A DNA stretch of 5,050 bases, taken from positions 1 to 5,050 of the forward strand of contig CANJSR010000373.1 in NCBI GenBank assembly GCA_947476855.1, given 5' to 3'. This stretch comes from Acetobacteraceae bacterium. GTDB taxonomy: Bacteria > Pseudomonadota > Alphaproteobacteria > Acetobacterales > Acetobacteraceae. Every line of letters starts with the position of its first letter. Positions within the stretch are counted from its first letter, which is position 1. A program made the position numbers and the translations under genes. Below, in pieces: positions 1 to 5,050 of this stretch. The notes beneath the pieces are model-generated. The model did not search any database. It had not been told where the DNA came from and was given only the letters and a program-made list of their open reading frames with translations.

Positions 1-60
1 CCCTCCCGCAGGGAGGCGAACCGACGGAACCCCCGCGACGAACCGGATCATCGCGCTCAT
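1..60 (-). CDS. start of an unidentified downstream gene, cut by the window edge
   Basis: A reading frame begins with ATG at 60-58 and stays open to base 1, giving 20 residues that start MSAMIRFVAG. Its ATG overlaps the TGA of the preceding glycosyltransferase as ATGA, an arrangement typical of translationally coupled genes in one operon. The sequence just upstream (GCGGCGGGA) is purine-rich near its end and could serve as a weak ribosome binding site. Codons seen so far mostly end in G or C, like the neighbours. Twenty residues are too few to assign a family. From position, it probably belongs to the same surface-glycan operon, which is inference. The alternative is a chance open frame, since a 60-base open stretch is not rare in GC-rich DNA; the exact ATGA overlap is the main support. 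Confidence 0.5.
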   Translation of the reverse strand, partial: MSAMIRFVAGVPSVRLPAGG

Positions 61-1121
61 TCCCGCCGCACCGGGGCGGCGCAGGCGAGGTAGGCCAGCC
101 GCTTCATCTCCTTCCGCCCGCGCGACACCGCGTCCAGCACCAGCCCGCAGCCCAGCGACAGGAACCCCAGCAGCACCAACCCCGTCGCCAGCAGAGCGGT
201 CGGCAGCCGTGGCACCAGGCCGGTATGGAGGAACTCCGCCACCACTGGTGCCCCCAGCGCCAGGCCGGCCAGCAGCAGCACGCCCATCACCAACCCGGCG
301 GTCTGCAACGCACGCTCCTGCCCGACCAGGGCCAGGATCGTGCGGAGGATCCGCAGCCCGTCCTTGATCGTGTTCAGCTTCGATCGCGACCCCTCCGCTC
401 GGCCGCGATAGGTCGTCCGCATCTCCCGCAACGGCATGTGCAGCGCCAGCGCGTGGATGGTGAACTCGGCCTCGGTCTCGAACCCGGCCGCCAGTGCCGG
501 GAACGACTTCACGAAGCGGCGGCTGAACACGCGATAGCCCGACAGCAGGTCGGAGGCGCCGCGCCCGAACACCCAGCGCACGATGCCCGACAGCAGCACG
601 TTGCCCAGCCGGTGGCCCGGCCGATACGGCTCGGGGCGCTGGCCCTGTGGGCGATAGGCCTCGGTCCGGTCGGCGCCGCGGGTGCCGCTCACCATGTCAA
701 GCTGGCGGTCGAACAGCAGGCGCACCATGGCGGGTGCGGCCTCGGCCTCATACGTGTCGTCGCCGTCGACCAGGATATAGGCCTCGGCGTCGATATCGGC
801 GAACATCCGCCGCACGACATGGCCCTTGCCCTGCAACGCCTCGTGGCGCACCTGCGCGCCTGCCGCCCGCGCCTCCAGCGCCGTCCGGTCGGTCGAGTTG
901 TTGTCATAGACGTAGATACGCGCGTGCGGCAGGGCGGCGCGGAAGTCGGTGACCACCTTGGCGATCGCCGTTTCCTCATTGAAACAGGGGATCAGGATGG
1001 CGACATCCGGCTGGTCCAGCCCGGGGATGTGGGGCGCGACCTGGTCGGTGTCCGCCCGCCAGTTTGGCGCGGTCCGGGGCAGGGCGGCGGCGGTGGCGAG
1101 GGTCTGCAACGTGTCCGACAT
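57..1121 (-). CDS. family 2 glycosyltransferase with two C-terminal membrane helices (DPM1/GtrB-like)
   Basis: This 354-residue protein probably transfers a sugar from a nucleotide donor to a polyprenyl-phosphate or lipid-linked acceptor at the cytoplasmic face of the inner membrane. The GT-A fold signature is clear: LIPCFNEE at 43-50, VYDNNSTDRT at 71-80, QGKGHVVRR at 97-105, the metal-binding DXD-type motif VDGDDTYE at 118-125, LLSGYRVFSRRF at 192-203, FETEAEF at 214-220 and RAEGSRSKLN at 241-250. Two hydrophobic segments, about 279-298 and 308-332, should anchor the C-terminus, as in dolichyl- or polyprenyl-phosphate sugar synthases. The start chosen is ATG at 1121, seven bases after the sugar-transferase stop and preceded by GAGG. 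An ATG at 1190 is in frame but would read 62 bases into the upstream gene with unconvincing sequence. The stop overlaps the next gene's start. Family assignment is firm; the sugar and acceptor are unknown. Confidence 0.93.
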   Translation of the reverse strand: MSDTLQTLATAAALPRTAPNWRADTDQVAPHIPGLDQPDVAILIPCFNEETAIAKVVTDFRAALPHARIYVYDNNSTDRTALEARAAGAQVRHEALQGKGHVVRRMFADIDAEAYILVDGDDTYEAEAAPAMVRLLFDRQLDMVSGTRGADRTEAYRPQGQRPEPYRPGHRLGNVLLSGIVRWVFGRGASDLLSGYRVFSRRFVKSFPALAAGFETEAEFTIHALALHMPLREMRTTYRGRAEGSRSKLNTIKDGLRILRTILALVGQERALQTAGLVMGVLLLAGLALGAPVVAEFLHTGLVPRLPTALLATGLVLLGFLSLGCGLVLDAVSRGRKEMKRLAYLACAAPVRRE

Positions 1122-1126
1122 GGCGG

Positions 1127-1130
1127 CCTC
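1127..1130 (-). promoter_or_regulatory. ribosome binding site that decides the glycosyltransferase start
   Basis: On the minus strand GAGG lies five bases before the ATG at 1121 and shares two bases with the TGA stop (1131-1129) of the upstream sugar transferase. This supports the start at 1121 over the in-frame ATG at 1190 and suggests that translation of the two genes is coupled. Confidence 0.6.
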
Positions 1131-1845
1131 AATGCGCGTTGGGCAGGCGGTGCAGCGACCGGACGGTGCGCCAGATGATCGCGAGATCAAGACGGAGCGA
1201 CCAGCGCTCGATGTATTCCAGATCGGCGTGGACGCGGCGGAGCAGCTTGTCCTCGGTATCCGTCTCCCCGCGCAGGCCGCGGATCTGGGCCAGCCCCGTC
1301 ATCCCCGGGCGCACCCGGTGGCGGGCGGGGTAGCAATGGGTCACGTCCTCGAACAACCGTTCCCCGGCGCGGGAGCCCGCGGCGTGCGGGCGGGGGCCGA
1401 CGATCGACATCTCACCCCGCAGCACGTTGAACAGTTGCGGCAGTTCGTCGAACGATGTCCGCCGCAGCCACCGCCCCAGGCGGGTGATGCGCGGATCGTT
1501 GCGCCTGGCCTGCCGGCAGCGGTCGGGTTCGGCGGCGGCATGGTGCATGGTGCGGAACTTCAGCATCCGGAACGTCCGCCCATCGAGGCCCGTGCGCGTC
1601 TGGCGAAACAGGGCTGGGCCGGGGCTGTCGAGACGGACCAGCAGCGCCAGCACCAGCATCGGCAGCGCCAGCAGGACCAGGGCACCCGCCGCGACCGCCA
1701 GGTCGAGCGTTCGTTTTCGCGCGCCATGCCAGCCCCCCACCGGCAGGCGCGCGAACAGCACCTGGCGATACGAGATCGGCGCATGCGGGGCCGCCGATGC
1801 GGGGAGACGGAGGCGGTGATAGGTTCTCGGGTTGAAGTCCAACAT
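1129..1845 (-). CDS. bacterial sugar transferase (polyprenyl-phosphate phosphoglycosyl transferase, short form)
   Basis: This 238-residue enzyme should transfer a sugar 1-phosphate from a UDP-sugar to undecaprenyl phosphate, the first membrane step of exopolysaccharide or O-antigen assembly. The whole catalytic domain of the family (PglC and the C-terminal half of WcaJ) is visible: KRTLDL at 44-49; a hydrophobic re-entrant helix at about 49-71 with its breaking proline at 62; FRQTRTGLDG at 80-89; LKFRTM at 95-100; RNDPRITRLGRWLRRTSFDELPQL at 115-138, with the catalytic Asp133-Glu134 pair; GPRP at 150-153; and RPGMTGLAQIRGLRG at 179-193. It lacks the four-helix N-terminal part of WcaJ-type proteins and has about 40 polar and basic residues instead, so it resembles the small monotopic forms. 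ATG 1845 is the only possible start, because no ATG, GTG or TTG lies in frame before the upstream stop. No clear Shine-Dalgarno sequence precedes it. The sugar substrate cannot be read from the sequence. Confidence 0.94.
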   Translation of the reverse strand: MLDFNPRTYHRLRLPASAAPHAPISYRQVLFARLPVGGWHGARKRTLDLAVAAGALVLLALPMLVLALLVRLDSPGPALFRQTRTGLDGRTFRMLKFRTMHHAAAEPDRCRQARRNDPRITRLGRWLRRTSFDELPQLFNVLRGEMSIVGPRPHAAGSRAGERLFEDVTHCYPARHRVRPGMTGLAQIRGLRGETDTEDKLLRRVHADLEYIERWSLRLDLAIIWRTVRSLHRLPNAH

Positions 1846-1860
1846 GGCTGGCCGCGTTCT

Positions 1861-1876
1861 CGTTTCTCGACAAACG
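1861..1876. repeat. 16-base near-palindrome just upstream of the sugar-transferase start
   Basis: The sequence CGTTTCTCGACAAACG pairs with its own reverse complement at 7 of 8 positions (CGTTT/AAACG arms around a TCGA core, one C-C mismatch per half). It ends 16 bases before the ATG at 1845, where the transcript leader would normally carry the ribosome binding site. It could be an operator or a small leader hairpin. The symmetry is seen directly; any function is inference, and dyads of this size also occur by chance. Confidence 0.3.
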
Positions 1877-1924
1877 CAGTCAGAGCGCGAAAGTCATGAG
1901 CGAGCGGTTAACGTGGCACGCAGG

Positions 1925-1953
1925 CGTAGTGACGACTCGTTATTTTTCGTCAA
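1925..1953 (-). promoter_or_regulatory. candidate promoter for the sugar transferase and glycosyltransferase
   Basis: On the minus strand TTGACG (1953-1948) matches the sigma-70 -35 consensus in five of six bases. After a 17-base spacer comes ACTACG (1930-1925), a weak -10. The stretch 1939-1953 is visibly richer in A and T than anything nearby. Transcription would begin about 70 to 75 bases before the ATG at 1845. The placement suits a promoter for the glycan genes separate from that of the exporter and gtrA. The -35 is good and the -10 is poor, so confidence is limited. Confidence 0.35.
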
Positions 1954-1956
1954 ACA

Positions 1957-1988
1957 CGGGTCCGTCGGGCGAACAGACAACGAACCCG
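1957..1988 (-). terminator. possible weak hairpin terminator after gtrA
   Basis: Immediately after the gtrA stop, the transcript can form an eight-pair stem (CGGGUUCG with CGGACCCG, one G-U pair) around a 16-base loop. The arms are 1981-1988 and 1957-1964. The bases that follow are UGUUUGACG rather than a run of U, so intrinsic termination would be weak at best. The candidate promoter for the next gene begins four bases after the stem, which fits a transcript boundary here. The stem is seen; its role is inferred. Confidence 0.25.
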
Positions 1989-2441
1989 TCAGCGGAAAAC
2001 GATGGCGCGGGAGAGGAAGTAATTGGCGAACATCCCGGCCACGGCGCCGGCGGCCGTCGCCAGGATCGGTTCCGCGGCGGCGGCGGCGACGAAGGTGACC
2101 ATCAGCGCGTAGGCGCCGCGGTTGAGCACGAATCCGACCATGTTGACCGCGGCATAGCGCAGGAACTGCCGATGCGCGGGGCCGCCGCCCTGGCCGCGGA
2201 AGGTCCAGAGCCGGTTCATCAGCCAGTTCATCGTGACCGCGACCACCCAGGCGATCATCCCGGCGCCGTACAGGCCGAACTCGGCCCGCAGCGCGTAGAC
2301 ACAGGCCGTGTCGACGATGAAGCCGGCGCCGCCGACGACGGCGAAGCGCAGGAACTGCGTGATCGCGCCGATCCGGGACAGCAGGAAGCGGCCGATCGGG
2401 CGGGGCAGGCGGGTCAGCAGGCGCAGCAGGATGGCGTTCAC
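1989..2441 (-). CDS. GtrA-family small membrane protein (putative polyprenyl-phosphate sugar flippase)
   Basis: This 150-residue protein has the usual length and four-helix layout of the GtrA family, whose members are proposed to move polyprenyl-phosphate-linked sugars across the inner membrane for O-antigen or cell-wall glycosylation. Hydrophobic segments lie at about 33-51, 59-78, 94-115 and 124-143. Family marks are QFLRFAVVGGAGFIVD at 29-44, NWLMNRLWTFRG at 72-83, RQFLRYAAVNMVGFVLNR at 91-108 and ANYFLSRAIVFR at 139-150. Translation must begin at GTG 2441: the exporter's stop codon lies 27 bases upstream in the same frame and no other ATG, GTG or TTG falls between. No convincing Shine-Dalgarno sequence is visible, so coupling to exporter translation is likely. 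A family 2 glycosyltransferase, the usual partner, lies two genes downstream. The substrate is unknown. Confidence 0.9.
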   Translation of the reverse strand: MNAILLRLLTRLPRPIGRFLLSRIGAITQFLRFAVVGGAGFIVDTACVYALRAEFGLYGAGMIAWVVAVTMNWLMNRLWTFRGQGGGPAHRQFLRYAAVNMVGFVLNRGAYALMVTFVAAAAAEPILATAAGAVAGMFANYFLSRAIVFR

Positions 2442-2468
2442 GCGGGGCGGGTCCGATCGGTCAGGGTG

Positions 2469-4013
2469 TCACTTCGAAGGCGGCGTGGCGATGATCGCCC
2501 GCCGCCGACGCGCCATCCACACCAGCGCGATCGCGCCCAGGGAGGTGACGGTATAGAGTGAGAAGGCGTTGAGGTAACCGATCATCGCCGCCTGCCGGTT
2601 GATCTCCCGCGTCAGGCGCGCGAGCCCGGGCATCGTCTCCATCGTCCAGGACCCCATCGCCCAGGGCAGGCTCAGCGCCCGGTTATAGGGCGTCACCATC
2701 TCGGTCATCCGGCTGTAGTTGGCGCCGGTGGAACTGATCACCATCGCGAAGGCGAGCGAGATGAACAGGCTGGAGCCGATGTTGCGGAGCAGGTGGAACA
2801 CCGCCATCCCCTCGCTCATGAGGCGTGGCTCCAGCGTCGAGAACGCCATGACGCTGAGCGGTACCCAGACGACCCCGGTGGCCATCCCCTGCACGAGGGA
2901 GTTCATCAGCAGGTCGTTCATGCCGATGTTCAGGTCGATCTCCATCAGCCAGACGCCAGACAGCGCCAGCAGGCCGAAGCCCAGGGTCATGCCGATCCGG
3001 GGATCGAAGCGGGCGAGGAACATGGCCGAGAAGAACCCGATCGTGCCGCCGACGCCGCGGGCGGCCACGATCATGCCGATGGTCGAATCCGGGTAGCCGA
3101 CATGGGTCTGGAGCAAGGGCGGCAGCAGGACCAAAGGCGTGAAGTTCAGCATCCCGTAGATCAGCACCAGGACCAGCCCCAGCGCGTAGTTCCGGTCCCG
3201 CAGCAGCCGGGGGCTGAGGAAGGGCCGGTCCGCCGTCGCGCTATGGGCGATGAACAGATAGAAGGCCAGGATCGCCAGCACGGTTTCCAGCATGATCTCG
3301 GGCGATTCATACCAGTCCAGCCGCTGGCCCCGCGACAGCACCAGTTGCAGGCAGCCCAGGCCCAGAGACAGGCTGAGGAAGCCGATCCAGTCGAGCCTGG
3401 TGCCCGCGCCCGGCGGCTCCTTCGGCAGGACCAGCCAGAGCGCGATGAACCCCGCCGCCCCGGCGGGGACAATCATGTAGAAGGCGTAGCGCCAGCTATA
3501 GGTCTCGGCCAGGATGCCGCCCAGGGTCGGGCCGATGACGGGGCCCAGCACGACGGCGGTCATGCCGAAAATGGAACTGACGATGCCGGCCTGGCGGCGG
3601 GGGAAGCAGTCCAGCACCAGCGCGTTGGAGATCGGCACAACCGGCGCGCCGAGGCCCCCTTGCAGGATGCGCCAGAACACGAGGGTTTCCAGGGACTCGG
3701 CCTGGCCGCACATGTAGGTGACGAAGGTGAAGCCGCCGACGGCGAAGATCATCACATTCCGGCGGCCGAAATTGGAGACGAAGAACCCGGCCATCGGGGT
3801 GACGATGGCGGTGGCCAGGATGTTGAAGGTCGTGGTCCAGGCGATCTCGTCCGCGGTCGCGGCCATCGAGCCCTGCATCTGCGGCAGCATGGCCGAGGCG
3901 ACGAGCAGGGTCGTGGAATAGAGCGTCGAGCCGAGCACGACCGCCGCCATGATGGCCACCCGGCGCGGGAAGGAGTAGGCGGCGACCAGAGGGGAGTCGA
4001 GCGGGTCGGACAT
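2469..4013 (-). CDS. DHA2-type major facilitator exporter (EmrB/QacA-like, about 14 helices)
   Basis: This 514-residue inner-membrane protein belongs to the 14-helix drug:proton antiporter group that includes EmrB. A motif A region is at 76-85 (GFFVSNFGRR), with Ser and Asn where many other facilitators have Asp-Arg, as is common in EmrB relatives. The motif B-like FWRILQGG is at 113-120, and motif C (VLGPVIGPTLGG) at 155-166 marks an antiporter. EmrB-type marks follow: SWRYAFYMIVPAG at 173-185, RLDWIGFLSLSLGLGCLQLVLSRG at 206-229 with DW at 233-234, RLLRDRNYALG at 269-279 and LLRNIGSSL at 408-416. Length is normal for the family. The start is ATG 4013, before the first predicted helix (about 17-43); the leader is C-rich without a clear Shine-Dalgarno sequence. 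No membrane-fusion partner of the EmrA type or TetR/MarR regulator lies in the window. The cargo is unknown; a drug, a toxic metabolite or a glycan-related compound are all possible. Confidence 0.94.
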   Translation of the reverse strand: MSDPLDSPLVAAYSFPRRVAIMAAVVLGSTLYSTTLLVASAMLPQMQGSMAATADEIAWTTTFNILATAIVTPMAGFFVSNFGRRNVMIFAVGGFTFVTYMCGQAESLETLVFWRILQGGLGAPVVPISNALVLDCFPRRQAGIVSSIFGMTAVVLGPVIGPTLGGILAETYSWRYAFYMIVPAGAAGFIALWLVLPKEPPGAGTRLDWIGFLSLSLGLGCLQLVLSRGQRLDWYESPEIMLETVLAILAFYLFIAHSATADRPFLSPRLLRDRNYALGLVLVLIYGMLNFTPLVLLPPLLQTHVGYPDSTIGMIVAARGVGGTIGFFSAMFLARFDPRIGMTLGFGLLALSGVWLMEIDLNIGMNDLLMNSLVQGMATGVVWVPLSVMAFSTLEPRLMSEGMAVFHLLRNIGSSLFISLAFAMVISSTGANYSRMTEMVTPYNRALSLPWAMGSWTMETMPGLARLTREINRQAAMIGYLNAFSLYTVTSLGAIALVWMARRRRAIIATPPSK

Positions 4014-4046
4014 GGGGTGCGGGCGGGCGCGGCTGTGAGGCCGTCA

Positions 4047-4075
4047 CCCTAGCCCGGATTGGGGGGGCGCGACAA
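4047..4075 (-). promoter_or_regulatory. candidate promoter for the exporter (and gtrA)
   Basis: In the 71-base gap between the CoA-transferase stop and the exporter start, the minus strand reads TTGTCG (4075-4070), a 17-base spacer containing seven consecutive C, then CTAGGG (4052-4047). The spacing is ideal, the -35 is close to the alphaproteobacterial TTGNC form, and a CTA-initial -10 is common in these genomes. Transcription would begin about 27 to 30 bases before the ATG at 4013. If real, the exporter can be expressed independently of the CoA-transferase. It rests on sequence resemblance only. Confidence 0.4.
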
Positions 4076-4084
4076 AGCGGGGGA

Positions 4085-5050
4085 TCACGCCGCCGCGACG
4101 ATCGTGCCGCGTCCGGAAAGGTCCGCGATCTCCCGCGCCGTGAACCCGGCCTCGCCCAGGATTTCCGCGTTGTGCTCACCGATCTTCGGCGGCTGGCGGG
4201 TTACTTTCGGGCGATCCCTTTCGGGGCCGAATTCCACCGGCAGGGCGGGCAGGCCGACCCATTTGCCGCCCTCGGCCCCGAAGCGGGAGACGAAGACATC
4301 GACCAGCCCGCCGGTCGCCAGCAGATGCGGGTCGTCGAACAGGTCGCCCGGCTGCGCGACGGGGGCCCAGGAGACGTTGCAGCGTTCGCAGCGTTCCTCG
4401 ACCTCTTTCTGGGGGAAGCGGGCCAGCACTTCCTGCAAGGCCGGGACCAGCCATTCCCGTTCCGCCAACCGGGTGACGTTGGTCGCCATGCGCGGATCGG
4501 CGGCGAGGTCCTGGAGGCCGAATTCCTCGACGAAGCGGTTCCATTGCTGGTCGGACGTGACGCCGATGAACAACTGCCCGTCGCCGGCGGTGTTGAACAC
4601 GTCATAGACCGCCCATGCGCCGCGGCGGGCGGGCATCGGGCGGGCATCCAGCCCCGTGGCCGCCATGCCGGCCATATGCGTGCTCATGAGGAAGACGGCG
4701 CTTTCGAACAGGGAGCTTGCGACGCGCTGGCCCTTGCCGGTGGCGTCGCGTTCCCGCAGGGCGGCCTGCACGGCGATGACGCCGAACATCGCGCCCATGA
4801 TATCGATGACAGATGCCCCGGCGCGCAGGGGACGGCCGGGCGGGCCGGTCATCCAGGCGAGGCCGGACTGGAACTGCACGACCTCATCCAGCGCCGGGCG
4901 GTGTTCATAGGGGCCGGCGAGGTAGCCCTTCAACGCCAGATAGATCAGCCGGTCGTTCAGGGGGGCGAGGTGCTCCCAGCCGCAGCCCAGCCGCTCCATC
5001 GTGCCGGGGCCGAAATTTTCCAGCACGATGTCGGCGGTCGGCACCAGGCG
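4085..5050 (-). CDS. family III CoA-transferase (CaiB/BaiF type), N-terminus outside the window
   Basis: The 321 visible residues run from the window edge to a TGA at 4087-4085; family members are usually about 380 to 410 residues, so some 60 to 90 are missing. The family moves CoA between carboxylic acids in the cytoplasm. The visible part opens with TADIVLENFGPGTMERLG, the classic segment after the first CoA-binding region, then RLIYLALKGY, GPYEHRPALDEVVQ, a proline/glycine-rich TGPPGRPLRAG loop, IDIMGAMFGVIAVQAALRER, TGKGQRVASSLFES, WAVYDVF, and GQLFIGVTSDQQWNRFVEEFG, ending with the usual C-terminal PPKIGEHNAEIL. A GTG at 5044 should not be taken as the start, since the ENFGPG segment lies well inside the protein in all relatives. 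In GQRVASSL, alanine (codon 4720-4718) stands where most members have the catalytic aspartate. The substrate is unknown; the downstream exporter gives no clear hint. Confidence 0.92.
   Translation of the reverse strand, partial: RLVPTADIVLENFGPGTMERLGCGWEHLAPLNDRLIYLALKGYLAGPYEHRPALDEVVQFQSGLAWMTGPPGRPLRAGASVIDIMGAMFGVIAVQAALRERDATGKGQRVASSLFESAVFLMSTHMAGMAATGLDARPMPARRGAWAVYDVFNTAGDGQLFIGVTSDQQWNRFVEEFGLQDLAADPRMATNVTRLAEREWLVPALQEVLARFPQKEVEERCERCNVSWAPVAQPGDLFDDPHLLATGGLVDVFVSRFGAEGGKWVGLPALPVEFGPERDRPKVTRQPPKIGEHNAEILGEAGFTAREIADLSGRGTIVAAA

Noticed and set aside
1122..1190. Upstream ATG at 1190 as the start of the glycosyltransferase.
   Set aside because: It would overlap the sugar transferase by 62 bases and add a Cys/Arg/Ser-rich segment typical of an out-of-frame reading. 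The ATG at 1121 has a well-placed GAGG.
225..1899. Two long plus-strand frames (225-1178 and 949-1899) opposite the glycosyltransferase and sugar-transferase genes.
   Set aside because: Both are rich in Gln, His, Arg and Gly with no recognisable motifs, and they mirror genes whose catalytic motifs are complete on the minus strand.
2074..2088. Short CGG triplet run inside gtrA as a possible microsatellite.
   Set aside because: It encodes a five-alanine stretch in a loop next to a membrane helix and is unremarkable in GC-rich coding DNA.
1896..2561. Plus-strand frame of 221 codons opposite gtrA, running across the 1846-1988 gap.
   Set aside because: The translation is a charged, low-complexity shadow of gtrA and the exporter's 3' end; no motif or plausible ribosome binding site was seen.
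2469..4013. Loss of the acidic residue in motif A as a sign of a non-functional exporter.
   Set aside because: EmrB-type proteins often lack that residue. The antiporter motif C, length and other family segments are intact.
2793..4052. Open plus-strand frame of 419 codons opposite the exporter gene.
   Set aside because: The product is a low-complexity mix of Gln, Arg, His, Gly, Asp and Glu with no domain, as expected for the antisense of a GC-rich membrane-protein gene. The minus-strand frame carries full DHA2 motifs.
5042..5044. GTG at 5044 as a true start of the CoA-transferase.
   Set aside because: The frame is open to the window edge and the first visible motif (ADIVLENFGPG) is internal in the family, so the gene is cut by the window rather than short.

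Overview
The window is GC-rich (roughly two thirds by eye) bacterial chromosomal DNA. All supported genes are read on the minus strand, so the order of transcription runs from the right edge to the left. Strong G/C preference at third codon positions, alphaproteobacterial-type promoter candidates and protein families common in Rhodospirillales suggest an alphaproteobacterium, possibly Acetobacteraceae. This placement is an inference from style and remembered family resemblance, not from a marker gene.

In transcription order, the right edge holds a family III (CaiB/BaiF-type) CoA-transferase that lacks its N-terminus (4085-5050). A 71-base gap with a candidate promoter leads to a complete DHA2/EmrB-type major facilitator drug-exporter homologue (2469-4013). 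Twenty-seven bases later comes a small GtrA-family four-helix membrane protein with a GTG start (1989-2441). A 143-base gap (1846-1988) follows; it holds a hairpin, an AT-richer patch with a promoter-like sequence, and a 16-base dyad just upstream of the next start. Then come a single-domain bacterial sugar transferase (phosphoglycosyl transferase of the PglC/WcaJ catalytic type, 1129-1845) and a family 2 glycosyltransferase with two C-terminal membrane helices (57-1121). A further gene begins in an ATGA overlap and leaves the window at its left edge (1-60).

The left half reads as part of a surface-glycan (exopolysaccharide, O-antigen or glycolipid) locus. The sugar transferase would load the first sugar phosphate onto undecaprenyl phosphate at the inner membrane. 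The family 2 enzyme would probably make a polyprenyl-phosphate sugar or extend the lipid-linked glycan, and the GtrA protein is the kind of small membrane protein proposed to flip polyprenyl-phosphate sugars. The CoA-transferase and the exporter have no obvious link to this pathway, although gtrA lies close enough to the exporter to share its transcript. No RNA gene, CRISPR array, insertion sequence or attachment site was seen. I did not find a clearly new multi-gene system. The most notable item is the CoA-transferase, which has alanine where the family's catalytic aspartate is expected.
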